NCBI RefSeq assembly: GCF_016908195.1 | Contig: NZ_JAFBDK010000008.1 | Coordinates: 106,188-170,187 of the forward strand | Length of the DNA stretch: 64,000 nucleotides | Source of the DNA: Jeotgalibacillus terrae | Lineage (GTDB): Bacteria > Bacillota > Bacilli > Bacillales > Jeotgalibacillaceae | Direction: 5' to 3' | In this document: positions 49,470 to 58,173 of the stretch, piece by piece | Numbering within the stretch: the first letter of the stretch is position 1 | Layout: each line of letters begins with the position of its first letter | Made by a program: the position numbers and the translations under genes | The notes under the pieces: model-generated | Databases searched by the model: none | Seen by the model: only the letters and a program-made list of their open reading frames with translations | Told to the model about the DNA's origin: nothing

Positions 49470-49991
49470 TTATTTTTCTTGCAGCTGTTTCCATTGTACT
49501 GCTCTGGATTCAAGCTGCTGAACAAAGTCATTTTTTCCATCAATATAGCTTTCTATGTGGTTTGGGTAGGCTTCAGCGAGTTTAACTTTTAAAGCACCAT
49601 ATTCCGCTGCGGCTTCAGGATGCTGTCTCAGATAATCACGTACTGCAACGTGCCGCTCTATCTCATCATTACTTGAAGGGTCATACATATGAACATGGTG
49701 CGTACGGTTATCCGCTCCTTTTCTGAAATACCGTCTTCCCGGAAGGCCGTATTCTCCAAGCGCTTCATAGCCAAGGTCTTCCATTTCACTTGCCAGCTGA
49801 TCTGCAATTTTAATATCTTTCAGGACAGGAAGCATATCGATAATCGGCTTGGCGTGCAGTCCGGGCACAGAAGTACTGCCAATATGATAGATATCAATCA
49901 GCTGATCTCCAAATATCACTTTTAATTTTTCAGCTTCTTCTTTGAAAAGGTGAGGCCAATTACTGTTATATGCGCGAACTGTTACTTTCAT
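49470..49991 (-). CDS. GrpB/UPF0157 family protein
   Basis: 173 residues with the UPF0157 signature HIGSTSVPGLHAKPIIDMLPVL (GSTSVPGL and KPIIDML, about 36-57), a nucleotidyltransferase-like fold, and GLPGRRYFRKG...HHVHMY. Biochemical role unknown; some members are fused to dephospho-CoA kinase. ATG 49991 follows AAAGGGGAAGAC. Confidence 0.9.
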   Translation of the reverse strand: MKVTVRAYNSNWPHLFKEEAEKLKVIFGDQLIDIYHIGSTSVPGLHAKPIIDMLPVLKDIKIADQLASEMEDLGYEALGEYGLPGRRYFRKGADNRTHHVHMYDPSSNDEIERHVAVRDYLRQHPEAAAEYGALKVKLAEAYPNHIESYIDGKNDFVQQLESRAVQWKQLQEK

Positions 49992-50043
49992 GTCTGTCTT
50001 CCCCTTTCGCCTAAAGTAAAAATAGACTGGCAGCCGCAGTCTA

Positions 50044-50271
50044 TTACTTTACCTTATATTTTTCAGTAGCTTCTTTAAAACGCTGTTCCGGCGAAACAGA
50101 TTTGCGCTCAAATTCACTATGCATCGTAGAAATCAATAAATACCCGTGAACGATCATCGCGGCTAACGCTGCACCAATCAGAATAAACCCTGCCGGACCG
50201 AGAAATGCCAGAGCGGCCCACATAACAGCACCACAAATAATAAAAATCACAAAAAACCCGATATCTCTCAC
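50044..50271 (-). CDS. Small membrane protein
   Basis: 75 residues: two hydrophobic segments (IGFFVIFIICGAVMWAALAFLG and FILIGAALAAMIVHGYLLI) and a polar tail with RFKEATEKY. Unrecognised. The start is not clear: GTG 50271 is part of the only good ribosome-site sequence (AAGAGGTG), so a downstream start may be used. Confidence 0.6.
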   Translation of the reverse strand: MRDIGFFVIFIICGAVMWAALAFLGPAGFILIGAALAAMIVHGYLLISTMHSEFERKSVSPEQRFKEATEKYKVK

Positions 50272-50421
50272 CTCTTTTAAATGGAATAAAATATGTTAAT
50301 TGGTGAATATTATATCAGATTTTACTTCATGAATGGTTTGAATCCGGTATCTCTTTAAATAGTCAGTACCATTTACACCGGGTATTTCGCATTGCGGATT
50401 TTTTTGTTTTAGTCACTTAAC

Positions 50422-50435
50422 TTTAGTATACTAAA
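50422..50435. promoter_or_regulatory. Palindrome upstream of MEDS-domain gene
   Basis: TTTAGTATACTAAA is a perfect 14-bp palindrome 30 bases before the ATG; it contains the likely -10 region (TAGTATACT). A repressor site is possible. Confidence 0.35.
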
Positions 50436-50465
50436 AGATAAGACGACTTCAGGAAGGATGATCAT

Positions 50466-51059
50466 ATGAAACATTCTCTTCCAGACCTAATAGAAGCACA
50501 AAGAAACGTACATGTGCTTTACTCATACGGCGAAAGAGAAATCTATCTTCAGACAGTTTTAACATACATTTTAGACAGCATCAGTGCTAAAGAAATGATC
50601 GTTTTGATCGAGAACGAACGGAATTTCCGCCAGCTTATGATCAGGTTAAAAAAACTGGTATCAGTTGAACAATTGGAATATGTTCACTTCATTAACAGCT
50701 TTGATTTTTATTTTTCAAGCGGTGATTATAATCCTTCATCTATTACTGCTTATTTTGAAAAAGAAATCGAGCCCTATTTGAATAATAAAAAACCGTTTCG
50801 TTCCTGGGCGCATGTTGAATGGAATTCTTCCGATATGCCTTACGAACTCATACATAGTCTGGAAAAAACAATTGATGAAACCGTTAATCAAATTGGCTTT
50901 CCTCTTATATGTGCTTATAAAAAAACAGATATGCCTGCAAGTCTGCATTCAATCCTGATTCAGTCACACCCTTACATACTTTCAGAAAATATGTTAAGTC
51001 CTGATTGTGAACAGCTTATAGTAAAGCCAAACATGGTCAACTCTGAGCAAAACGGATAA
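50466..51059 (+). CDS. MEDS (DcmR sensory) domain protein
   Basis: 197 residues matching the MEDS domain seen in DcmR and in stand-alone Bacillus proteins: HVLYSYGEREIYLQTVLTYILDSI (about 16-38), MIVLIENERNFRQL (about 44-57) and SWAHVEWNSSD. It may sense a ligand for signalling; no HTH is attached. ATG 50466 follows AGGAAGG. Its last 23 bases overlap the convergent oxidoreductase gene. Confidence 0.75.
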   Translation: MKHSLPDLIEAQRNVHVLYSYGEREIYLQTVLTYILDSISAKEMIVLIENERNFRQLMIRLKKLVSVEQLEYVHFINSFDFYFSSGDYNPSSITAYFEKEIEPYLNNKKPFRSWAHVEWNSSDMPYELIHSLEKTIDETVNQIGFPLICAYKKTDMPASLHSILIQSHPYILSENMLSPDCEQLIVKPNMVNSEQNG

Positions 51060-51993
51060 TCTGTTCCGCTACTTTTTTACCTGAAATATAAGCACTTTCA
51101 ACCCGGGTGTGTCCAGATGGATCATCCGGATCGAGAAAAGCATCTCCGCACAGCCAGACTGGATGCTGCTCCAGCTGATAGTATGGAGCATTAAACACCT
51201 GTTTGGCCTGTGCATAGCGCCAGCGCTTCAACTGCTTTGAAGCAATTGACAGATCGCCAAGCTGCTCAACTGACAGACGAACAACTTCTTCCATCGCCGC
51301 CTCTTCGCGATCAAACCACTTTTCACTCCACTCACCAGTCATGTATATGCTTAAAATCGGGTTGTTAGAAATCCCTTTTTCACCATTATTCACGATTTTC
51401 AGGATGCCTTCCGGTAAATCCTGATCCAGCAACCCATATTCTCCAACCTGGATGTTTTCATTTAACTCTATTAACCCTACAAATGCAGGTTCAAATATGT
51501 ATTCTTTAAGCTTTTGATCTTCCTGTGTCAGATTAAGTGGTGAACCCTCAAGCAATGCTGCCGCCTGAGGTATAGGAGCTGTTATAATGACAGCATCATA
51601 ATGCAACTGTTCAGAACCTGTAAGCATGATACCACCCTCTTTAGCTGCGATGGTTTCAATCTTTTCATTCAGACGGACATCTAATCCTTCTGCAAGATAT
51701 TTACCGATTTTGTTCATTCCGTTTGAGCCCACGTATCGCGGGTAAGGGTCCGCAAACCATTCCTTTACAACGCCTGCAGCCTGCCACTCTTTTACCTCCT
51801 GCTTCAGTTCATCTGAGCGCACGGTAAAATATACTGCGCCGTGATCAGCCTGACCGTCATTCATTCTTCTTGTCGCCAGCCTCCCGCCGACACTTCTGCT
51901 TTTTTCAATGATTTCGACTGTATGTCCTGCTGACTGTAAATCTCTTGCTGCTATTAAGCCTGACATACCGCCGCCGATAATACCGATTTTCAA
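51037..51993 (-). CDS. FAD-dependent amine oxidase / renalase-like oxidoreductase
   Basis: 318 residues. The N-terminal FAD site is IGIIGGGMSGLIAARDLQSAGHTVEIIEKSRSVGGRLATRR (GGGMSGLIAA and GGRLATRR), and the C-terminal FAD motif is WLCGDAFL...VESAYISGKKVAEQI (about 285-312). It resembles renalase/YobN-like flavin oxidoreductases; the substrate is unknown. The start is TTG 51993; the frame stays open further upstream but the Rossmann fold begins directly here and AAGG precedes it. The tail overlaps the MEDS gene. Confidence 0.85.
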   Translation of the reverse strand: MKIGIIGGGMSGLIAARDLQSAGHTVEIIEKSRSVGGRLATRRMNDGQADHGAVYFTVRSDELKQEVKEWQAAGVVKEWFADPYPRYVGSNGMNKIGKYLAEGLDVRLNEKIETIAAKEGGIMLTGSEQLHYDAVIITAPIPQAAALLEGSPLNLTQEDQKLKEYIFEPAFVGLIELNENIQVGEYGLLDQDLPEGILKIVNNGEKGISNNPILSIYMTGEWSEKWFDREEAAMEEVVRLSVEQLGDLSIASKQLKRWRYAQAKQVFNAPYYQLEQHPVWLCGDAFLDPDDPSGHTRVESAYISGKKVAEQIIRFAQS

Positions 51994-52104
51994 TATGACC
52001 TTCCCCTTTCTACACAATAAATTATATCGGAAATTTTTTACACAGGCAGTTATCAATATGCTACACTTTAATGGGATTTAATGTAAATCAAAAGGAGTGT
52101 CAAT

Positions 52105-52518
52105 ATGTTTAAAGTAGGCAGTGTGTTTATTCCCGTAACTGATCTTGAGTATGCCGCCAAATGGTATCAAAAACATTTTCATGTCAGACTGATTGAACAT
52201 TTTGAAGGCGGCGCGGGCTTTTACTTCCCTGATAGTGCTGTTCAGCTTGGGCTGATAAAAACAGATTCTCCACAAGATCCTCATTTCAGAGATCATCATG
52301 GACAAAAAAATTCATCTTTTAACTTTGTAGCTGATGATATAGCAGCTGTCCATGCTGATTTCACAAATGAAGGGATAAAGGTCAGTCCGCTCAGTGACTT
52401 TGGAGGAATGAAGTTTTTCGAATGCACGGATCCGGATGGAAATATTCTAAGTATCGTTGAAGAGGTGCCTGGGTCTCCGTATCATTCTGATGAGATTAAA
52501 AAACTTCAGGCAAAATAA
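52105..52518 (+). CDS. VOC (glyoxalase/bleomycin resistance) family protein
   Basis: 137 residues, two beta-alpha-beta-beta-beta modules: FIPVTDLEYAAKWYQKHFHV (about 8-27) and FNFVADDIAAVHADFTNEGIKV (about 72-93), ending FFECTDPDGNILSIVEE with the metal-ligand Glu position. Substrate unknown. ATG 52105 follows AAAGGAGTGTC. Terminator downstream. Confidence 0.88.
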   Translation: MFKVGSVFIPVTDLEYAAKWYQKHFHVRLIEHFEGGAGFYFPDSAVQLGLIKTDSPQDPHFRDHHGQKNSSFNFVADDIAAVHADFTNEGIKVSPLSDFGGMKFFECTDPDGNILSIVEEVPGSPYHSDEIKKLQAK

Positions 52519-52523
52519 TTTAA

Positions 52524-52561
52524 AAAACATGTGACCAGTTCTGCTGTCACATGTTTTTTCA
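52524..52561. terminator. Bidirectional terminator
   Basis: AAAAAACATGTGAC-CAGTTCTGCT-GTCACATGTTTTTT. Confidence 0.94.
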
Positions 52562-53503
52562 GGTATACTGTTTATTCAACTCTTTATCTTTATACATATT
52601 CTTATCTGCTAAAGAAAATAAATCCTTCATCTGTCCATTAGAGGAGGCGGTATATGCCGCTCCAATTGATAGAAAAATCCCGGCTTCTTTACAGCCTGCT
52701 CTAACGCGTGCCAACTGTGCTGTCAGGTCAGCCTCATGAATATCCTGAAGCAGCACGACGAATTCATCACCGCCGATTCTTGCAGCGATCGCAGGTTCCT
52801 CTACACAGCTTGCCAACTGGTCAGCCGCCTTTTTGATCAGTTCATCTCCTGCAGCATGACCGAATGTATCATTCGTATATTTGAGCTGATCCAGATCACA
52901 CAGCAGCAGGCCTGCAGATACTGATTTCTCCTCATCAAGCAGTTCAAAGATTTCTTTAAAGTATGTACGGTTATACAAATCAGTCAGACTATCATGATGC
53001 AGCTGATATTCAAGTTTTTCCTGCATAATCACACGTTCATCTATATTCCGGAGCATTCCCTGAATCGCAACCAGCCTGCCATGTTCATAGACCGGAGTAG
53101 CATACTCTTCAAACCAGCGGTATTCTCCACTCTTATCTTTCCATCGCTGAATAAGGGGCTGATTAAAATCTACCTCGCCAGCAATTTTCTTTAAAAGCAG
53201 ATCTTTATCATCCGGGTGGACATCCCTGAAAACCACTTCCGGATTCACATAAGCATCTTCATTACTGCCTTTACCAAAAAAATTCTCAGCTGACGGGCTC
53301 AAATATTTAAACTTCACGTCTGGATAGACTTCAGCATAATACATAAAATCATTTGGTGTCTCGATTAGATGAATGAACTGCCTATGGTGATCGATGAGTT
53401 TAACATATTTTCTATTCAATCGAATATATAGCCACAGGTTTAGCGCACCCGCAAACAGCACGACTGCAATCACTAAAAGCATAGCCTGAGTTTCGCTCAT
53501 CAT
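52559..53503 (-). CDS. Membrane-bound PAS-GGDEF diguanylate cyclase
   Basis: 314 residues: one N-terminal membrane helix (AMLLVIAVVLFAGALNLWLYI), a PAS domain (about 45-150, with FRDVHPDDKDLLLKK and the PAC strand VAIQGMLRNIDER) and a GGDEF domain (about 165-314; HDSLTDLYNRTYF, CDLDQLKYTNDTFGHAAGD, RIGGDEFVVLL). The catalytic GGDEF is intact, so it should make cyclic di-GMP. No RxxD inhibitory site was clearly located. No EAL domain is attached. Confidence 0.92.
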   Translation of the reverse strand: MMSETQAMLLVIAVVLFAGALNLWLYIRLNRKYVKLIDHHRQFIHLIETPNDFMYYAEVYPDVKFKYLSPSAENFFGKGSNEDAYVNPEVVFRDVHPDDKDLLLKKIAGEVDFNQPLIQRWKDKSGEYRWFEEYATPVYEHGRLVAIQGMLRNIDERVIMQEKLEYQLHHDSLTDLYNRTYFKEIFELLDEEKSVSAGLLLCDLDQLKYTNDTFGHAAGDELIKKAADQLASCVEEPAIAARIGGDEFVVLLQDIHEADLTAQLARVRAGCKEAGIFLSIGAAYTASSNGQMKDLFSLADKNMYKDKELNKQYT

Positions 53504-53657
53504 CTTCACCGCCAATCATTCACAGAATTTTCCCTGTTATTCACTATACTCTGCTAAAGCATCAGGGGCAACAAAGGATTGGTCATATAAATGAAGAATT
53601 ATCCAATATGTGAAAATTACCCTTTCGAATCATTTACCCACTAGTACCGGAAACTGA

Positions 53658-53694
53658 AAAAGGTGCCCAGCTATCAGCTGGACACCTCTTACTT
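53658..53694 (-). terminator. Terminator of the SDR-like gene
   Basis: Minus-strand AGGTGTCCAGCT-GAT-AGCTGGGCACCTTTTTC. Confidence 0.88.
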
Positions 53695-53706
53695 TGCTTC
53701 GATTGA

Positions 53707-54357
53707 TTATAGTCCTTTCACAGCTTCTGATACGTCTGTATCTCCGCCGATTACCTGAAATTCTTTCCTGATCGTTGAGTCATTTTCAAGAACTGCAAGC
53801 AGAACACGCGCGACATCCTCACGTGGAATCTCACCGCGGTCAACTGACTGTGCCGCCTTTACTTTGCCTGTTCCATCATCATTTGTCAGACCGCCCGGAT
53901 GAACAATAGTAAAGTCCAGTTCGGTGCCGCGGAGCCATTCATCTGCATAATGCTTTGCAATCACGTATGGTTTAAATGAATCAGGTGCATTTTGAATTTC
54001 TTCACGTGTTGTATCATATGAGCTGACCATAACATAACGCTTCACGCCGGCTTTTTCAGCTGCTTGAATCGTCTTAACTGCAGCATCGAGATCAATGGTA
54101 GCTGTTTTGTCATCACCTGTATTCGGGCCTGATCCGGCAGTAAATACAATCGCATCTACTCCTTTAGCAGCTTTTACCATATCATCTACTTCACCTTCAA
54201 GGTCTACTAATACAGTTTCAGCACCGAGATCCTCAAAATAAGATTTCTGCTCTTCTTTACGGATCATCGCCCGTGCTTCAAAATGATCTGTTTCCTGAAT
54301 CATCTTTGTTAAGTGTTTACCAACCTGTCCGTTTGCTCCAATAACTAATACTTTCAT
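53707..54357 (-). CDS. NAD(P)-binding SDR-like protein (YhfK/YwnB type)
   Basis: 216 residues. The Rossmann glycine motif is VLVIGANGQVGKHLTKMI (residues 3-20), with VMVSSYDTTRE and YVIAKHYADEWLRGTELDFTIVHPGGLTND (about 130-165), matching atypical SDR proteins of the NmrA/HSCARG type such as Bacillus YhfK. Substrate unknown. ATG 54357 follows AGGAGG by nine bases. Confidence 0.9.
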   Translation of the reverse strand: MKVLVIGANGQVGKHLTKMIQETDHFEARAMIRKEEQKSYFEDLGAETVLVDLEGEVDDMVKAAKGVDAIVFTAGSGPNTGDDKTATIDLDAAVKTIQAAEKAGVKRYVMVSSYDTTREEIQNAPDSFKPYVIAKHYADEWLRGTELDFTIVHPGGLTNDDGTGKVKAAQSVDRGEIPREDVARVLLAVLENDSTIRKEFQVIGGDTDVSEAVKGL

Positions 54358-54438
54358 CAATAACATCCTCCTAGAATATATTACGATTTAATAAGTTCTG
54401 TTAAAGCTGTTTAATAAGTAAGCTGGACAATCAATCTG

Positions 54439-54945
54439 CTATTTCAGATTCTTTCTGATATATGAGATCGTTTTTCTCAGCTCTTTTGCATGCGGGCGTC
54501 CAAACGGGTTTGTCTGCCGCTGCTGATATAATACTTTTCCGTGCTCATTCAGCAGGAAGTAGGCAGGTTCAGCATGCTCGCCGTGATCTTCATACGGTGC
54601 ATCTTCCCCGTGATAGTACACGTCATATGCCTTCAAAAAGCTGAACTCTTCATCAAGCAGTACCGGGAAACTGAACTGATGATCTTTCATCATCTTTTCA
54701 AGACTGCTTTTTTCATCATGTGTAATAGTAAGTAATTGAATGTTGTGCTTATCAAAATATCCCATTGTATCTTCAAGCTCATCTAATTCCTCCATACAGG
54801 CAGGGCACCATGAGCCGCGGAAGTATATTAGCAGAAACCATTTTTCATCATTCTTTTCAAGCATGTCAGTTAAATGGTACTCTTTTCGATCAAGACCAGT
54901 CAGCTTGAAATCAGGTGCCTGATCATTTAACTTGAATACACTCAC
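54439..54945 (-). CDS. Peroxiredoxin/thioredoxin-fold redoxin (AhpC-TSA family)
   Basis: 168 residues. The thioredoxin fold shows FRGSWCPACMEELDELED with CxxC at about 46-49 and VLLDEEFSFLKAYDVYYHG later. It is closest to Bacillus peroxiredoxin-like or thiol oxidoreductase proteins with a CPAC pair. No signal peptide, so probably cytoplasmic. The start is GTG 54945, seven bases after GAGGAG; a longer frame lacks a ribosome site. Confidence 0.85.
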   Translation of the reverse strand: MSVFKLNDQAPDFKLTGLDRKEYHLTDMLEKNDEKWFLLIYFRGSWCPACMEELDELEDTMGYFDKHNIQLLTITHDEKSSLEKMMKDHQFSFPVLLDEEFSFLKAYDVYYHGEDAPYEDHGEHAEPAYFLLNEHGKVLYQQRQTNPFGRPHAKELRKTISYIRKNLK

Positions 54946-55034
54946 CAAACCACTCCTCAAAAAGTCAGTATATGTGGTGTATACCCGAATCGTGTCTTTT
55001 AAATCAGAGGAATGTGCTCAGTTAACTGTTTCAC

Positions 55035-55166
55035 TTAATTGTGAAGTACATCCTGATATTCTTTATGCTTGTCAAATTCTACTTTTGCGAACGTACAAAG
55101 CGGCATGAATTTCTGTTGATCCTCTCTGGCTTTTTCAACGATATGTTTTATAAGCTTTCCGGCAAC
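55035..55166 (-). pseudogene. C-terminal remnant of a GNAT acetyltransferase
   Basis: About 43 residues from AGKLIKHIVEKAREDQQK to the end match the C-terminal part of small GNAT proteins of the YjdJ type (the PLCTFAKVEFDKHKEYQDVL tail is very characteristic). The N-terminal half of the protein is absent; the sequence upstream in frame has no match and is occupied on the other strand by another gene fragment. Confidence 0.65.
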
Positions 55167-55172
55167 ACTCTT

Positions 55173-55244
55173 CTGCGGACTGCCGGGTTTGCCATCATTA
55201 TTGCAGGGTTGTATGTGATCATAAAAGGTCGCAATCAACAGTAA
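55173..55244 (+). pseudogene. C-terminal fragment of a small membrane protein
   Basis: The plus-strand frame ends with a membrane helix, TAGFAIIIAGLYVIIKGRNQQ, then TAA. The helix style is like the 62032 gene (ending MYMAVKGRSEGE). The stop lies in the arm of a bidirectional terminator, as expected for a true gene end. The upstream part is not protein-like. It abuts the GNAT remnant, so a deletion or rearrangement joined them. Confidence 0.45.
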
Positions 55245-55274
55245 AGGGAAGCCATTATGACGGCTTCCCTTTAC
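55241..55274. terminator. Bidirectional terminator carrying a stop codon in each arm
   Basis: AGTAAAGGGAAGCC-ATTATGAC-GGCTTCCCTTTACT, a perfect 14-bp stem. TAA of the plus-strand fragment and TAA of the minus-strand membrane gene are in the two arms. Confidence 0.88.
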
Positions 55275-55480
55275 TCCTGCTTTAACCAGTATTTAATACG
55301 TTTACTTCCCAATACCGCTACAATCAGCAATGCAAAAAGCGTGAGTACCCATACACCCATCTGTCCAGCTTCCCGGATCTTTTCTGAATTCCACAAAACA
55401 AATATAAGTGCCGCTGTAAAAGCGATATAAGATAATATATTCGGAATGATCCACATCACAATCAGTCTTTTAGGACTCAT
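55271..55480 (-). CDS. Small two-helix membrane protein
   Basis: 69 residues: VMWIIPNILSYIAFTAALIFVLW and GVWVLTLFALLIVAVLG with polar joins, ending KYWLKQE. Unrecognised family. ATG 55480 follows GAGAGGGGAGAGAC. Confidence 0.7.
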   Translation of the reverse strand: MSPKRLIVMWIIPNILSYIAFTAALIFVLWNSEKIREAGQMGVWVLTLFALLIVAVLGSKRIKYWLKQE

Positions 55481-55556
55481 GAGTCTCTCCCCTCTCTATT
55501 TAGACCTATAAGCTCTTCATTCTCTTTTTCTCGTTATTACTCCTGCTGTTAAAATA

Positions 55557-55588
55557 AAAAAGCCACTTTTTACAGTGACTTTTAATAG
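55557..55588 (-). terminator. Terminator of the cupredoxin lipoprotein gene
   Basis: Minus-strand AGTCACT-GTAAAA-AGTGGCTTTTTTA; a 7-bp stem with one G-T pair. Confidence 0.75.
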
Positions 55589-55590
55589 TT

Positions 55591-56094
55591 TTATGAGGGT
55601 GAAATCACCACATTATGACGAACTTCTGATTCATTTTTCCAAATCACGATTGTACCAGGGGAAACGGTGATATCTTCGCCGAATTGAAAGTCCACAATCT
55701 CAGATTCAACAGTTCCGCTTACTTCACTGCCTTCTTTTACAGTCACAATCATTTCCATGCGTGTATGAGGATCACAGTTGATGACATACGTTCCCTCCTG
55801 ATCAAACTGATAGGCAACCTGCTCACCCGGTGGAAATAGTTCTGAAGCAGTTGCACCAGCTACAACTTCTGCCTCGACAGCATCAGCTTCTTCCAACCCA
55901 TCAGCAGAATCGCTTTCTTCATCAGCCATTGTTTCATTTTGATGTTCCTCATCGGAATCATGGTTTTCCTGAACAACGGTTTCCTCATTTGATTCAGCTT
56001 CAACAGCTTCTCCAGTATCTCCTGCAGCACCTTCACCCGAACAGCCGGCCAATGGAAGGGTCAGTAAAAGAGCAATCAACCATCTTTTTCTCAT
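55591..56094 (-). CDS. Lipoprotein with a cupredoxin domain in apparently permuted order
   Basis: 167 residues. A lipoprotein signal ends at LAGC (Cys 18); residues 20-78 are acidic low complexity. Then comes the second half of a plastocyanin-like domain (GEQVAYQFDQEGTYVINCDPH), with Cys107-x2-His110-x4-Met115 copper ligands. After a short linker comes the first half (VDFQFGEDITVSPGTIVIWK) with His160, and the protein ends at 167. A normal cupredoxin has His first and C-H-M last, so the halves look exchanged. Copper binding at the cell surface is plausible. It starts at ATG 56094. Confidence 0.8.
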   Translation of the reverse strand: MRKRWLIALLLTLPLAGCSGEGAAGDTGEAVEAESNEETVVQENHDSDEEHQNETMADEESDSADGLEEADAVEAEVVAGATASELFPPGEQVAYQFDQEGTYVINCDPHTRMEMIVTVKEGSEVSGTVESEIVDFQFGEDITVSPGTIVIWKNESEVRHNVVISPS

Positions 56095-56161
56095 GTCAGC
56101 ACACTCCTTTTGAGAAGCTAACGATGAAAATGTAAAAATCGATCACTTCATTGATCTTTTC

Positions 56162-57118
56162 TTACATATAGCTGCCTACAAACCCCCATACCTTATTCCA
56201 ATAAGTTTCCGGATCAACCTTTTCAGCCTCACCGTGCCCCGCCCCTTCGATAATCAGCTGATCTTTTTCAACGTCAGCCGCTTCATACACATCATCAAGC
56301 ATCTCAAACGGTACAAATGTGTCCGCGTCTCCGTGAATAAACAGGGTAGGCGTTTCACTCTTCGCCACCTGATCAACAGCGGATGCCTCATATAAATCAT
56401 AGTCAGCACGAATATTTGTAACCGTATTGGCAGCATTCAGTACCGGAAATTCAGGCAGGCCGAACAAGTCGTCCAGCTGATAAGTAAACACATCGCTCAC
56501 TGAAGAATAACCGCAGTCCTCCACAATCACTTTTACATTCTCAGGGAGGTCTTCACCTGAGGTCATCATGACTGTCGCACCACCCATAGAAATTCCGAAT
56601 AAAGCAATCTCAGCATCAGGGTTAAGTTTCACTACTTCATCAATCCACTTCAGCATATCAAGCCGGTCATGCCAGCCCATCCCGATATAATCTCCTTCGC
56701 TGTCGCCATGCCCGCGCAGGTCAGGAGCAAGCACGTTATAGCCCTGTTCATGAAAGTTGCGAATATATCTCGTCATACCTGAAGCATCCATCATATAGCC
56801 GTGGGCCACAATCGCCCATTTGTCACCTGCTTTATCGTTTTCATAGACATCAGCTGATAACTTAAGGCCATCATCTGACGTAATTGAAAGATCTTCCGGC
56901 TGGTGCTCCTGTTCAAACGCTTCATCAGCTGCATCGAGCGCTTCCGCCACCTCAGCCATGACTGCCTCACTCTCAGCCAGGTTCGGGTTCCCTTCCAGAA
57001 ACTCTTTTTCATCTTTGGCGCTTAGTGCGTAGTTGTAAAAGTAATTTCCCACTGCACCGTACAAAACTACCAGTAAAACTAAAAAAACTGCCGGTATCAC
57101 AATCCATTTCTTTTTCAT
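56162..57118 (-). CDS. Membrane-anchored alpha/beta hydrolase (YqkD-like)
   Basis: 318 residues: N-terminal anchor (WIVIPAVFLVLLVVLYGAVG), then an alpha/beta hydrolase domain with the oxyanion region VAHGYMMDASGM, APDLRGHGDSEGDYIG, nucleophile elbow FGISMGGATV (Ser about 177), Asp in FIHGDADTFVP (about 270) and His in GAGHGEA (about 298). The catalytic triad is complete. It acts on esters or amides outside the membrane; substrate unknown. ATG 57118. Confidence 0.9.
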   Translation of the reverse strand: MKKKWIVIPAVFLVLLVVLYGAVGNYFYNYALSAKDEKEFLEGNPNLAESEAVMAEVAEALDAADEAFEQEHQPEDLSITSDDGLKLSADVYENDKAGDKWAIVAHGYMMDASGMTRYIRNFHEQGYNVLAPDLRGHGDSEGDYIGMGWHDRLDMLKWIDEVVKLNPDAEIALFGISMGGATVMMTSGEDLPENVKVIVEDCGYSSVSDVFTYQLDDLFGLPEFPVLNAANTVTNIRADYDLYEASAVDQVAKSETPTLFIHGDADTFVPFEMLDDVYEAADVEKDQLIIEGAGHGEAEKVDPETYWNKVWGFVGSYM

Positions 57119-57240
57119 TTTGACATCCTTCCATTATTTCCTTGTCTTCCCATTATATCTGTAAGACTGAAAAGAATCTTCTTTTACTGTTTCGAAAAAC
57201 AAGTTATTCTTTACTCAATGAATAGAAAAGGAGCACGCAT

Positions 57241-58101
57241 ATGACTCAACAACTAATGACTTTATCAGACCGCATTTCCTACCTTACCCCCGTCGGACCG
57301 ACAGACAGACCGATATTAATGTCAGTATCCGGAGACAGACATACATTAATGATTGATGGCGGTAATTCAAAAGCCCATGCTGAATTGTTTTTGGAAAAGC
57401 TGAAAGACGAGGGGAAACCTCTGCCTGATCTGACAGCAGTTACACACTGGCACTGGGATCACAGTTTCGGACTTGCTGCACTTTCAATTCCCTCTATTGC
57501 ATCTGAGGACACGAAAAAAGCGATGAAAGAGCTGATTAATTTTTCATGGGACGATGCGGCACTTGATGAGCGCGTTGCCTCCGGCGTGGAGATTCAATTT
57601 TGTGCTGATGCGATCCGTGAAGAATTCAAAGAGCATCGTGATATCAAAGTCGTACTGCCTTCTATTACATTTAAAGATGAGCTGACAGTTGATCTGGGCG
57701 GGGTGACATGTGTGTTAAAGCAGGTCGGCAGCGATCATGCGAAAGACAGCACAGTGGTATATGTAAAGGAGGAAAAACTACTCTTTCTTGGCGATGTAAC
57801 CGCCCCGCTCATGTATGCACCAGTCTGGCATTTTACAGCAGAAGAGACGTTGAAGCTGCTTGACCAGTTAGATCAATTCGACGCAGATACATATGTGATC
57901 TCTCACTACAAACCGATTTCGAAAGCGGAATATCAGCAGGAAGCAGCACTTTTAAGAAAGGCTGCAGCGCTGGTGACTGAACATAGAGGTGATCTTGATC
58001 AGATGAAGACAGGGCTGTCCACCTTTTACAACAGACCGCTGATTGAAGATGAAATAGACATTCTCATTTACTTTGCTAATGGTGTACCTGAAAAAGCATA
58101 A
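57241..58101 (+). CDS. MBL-fold metallo-hydrolase
   Basis: 286 residues. The metal-binding motif THWHWDH (about 67-73), GSDHAKDSTVVYV (about 163), LFLGDVTAP (about 183) and VISHYKPIS (about 220) give the usual MBL ligands. Substrate unknown. ATG 57241 follows AAAGGAGCACGC. The DUF2071 gene begins 72 bases downstream. Confidence 0.88.
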   Translation: MTQQLMTLSDRISYLTPVGPTDRPILMSVSGDRHTLMIDGGNSKAHAELFLEKLKDEGKPLPDLTAVTHWHWDHSFGLAALSIPSIASEDTKKAMKELINFSWDDAALDERVASGVEIQFCADAIREEFKEHRDIKVVLPSITFKDELTVDLGGVTCVLKQVGSDHAKDSTVVYVKEEKLLFLGDVTAPLMYAPVWHFTAEETLKLLDQLDQFDADTYVISHYKPISKAEYQQEAALLRKAAALVTEHRGDLDQMKTGLSTFYNRPLIEDEIDILIYFANGVPEKA

Positions 58102-58173
58102 ATACATTCACAGCACCTCGATATTAGAAAATCAAAAGCCGCTTGATTATGCTTTTTTCAGGTGGTGATTGAT

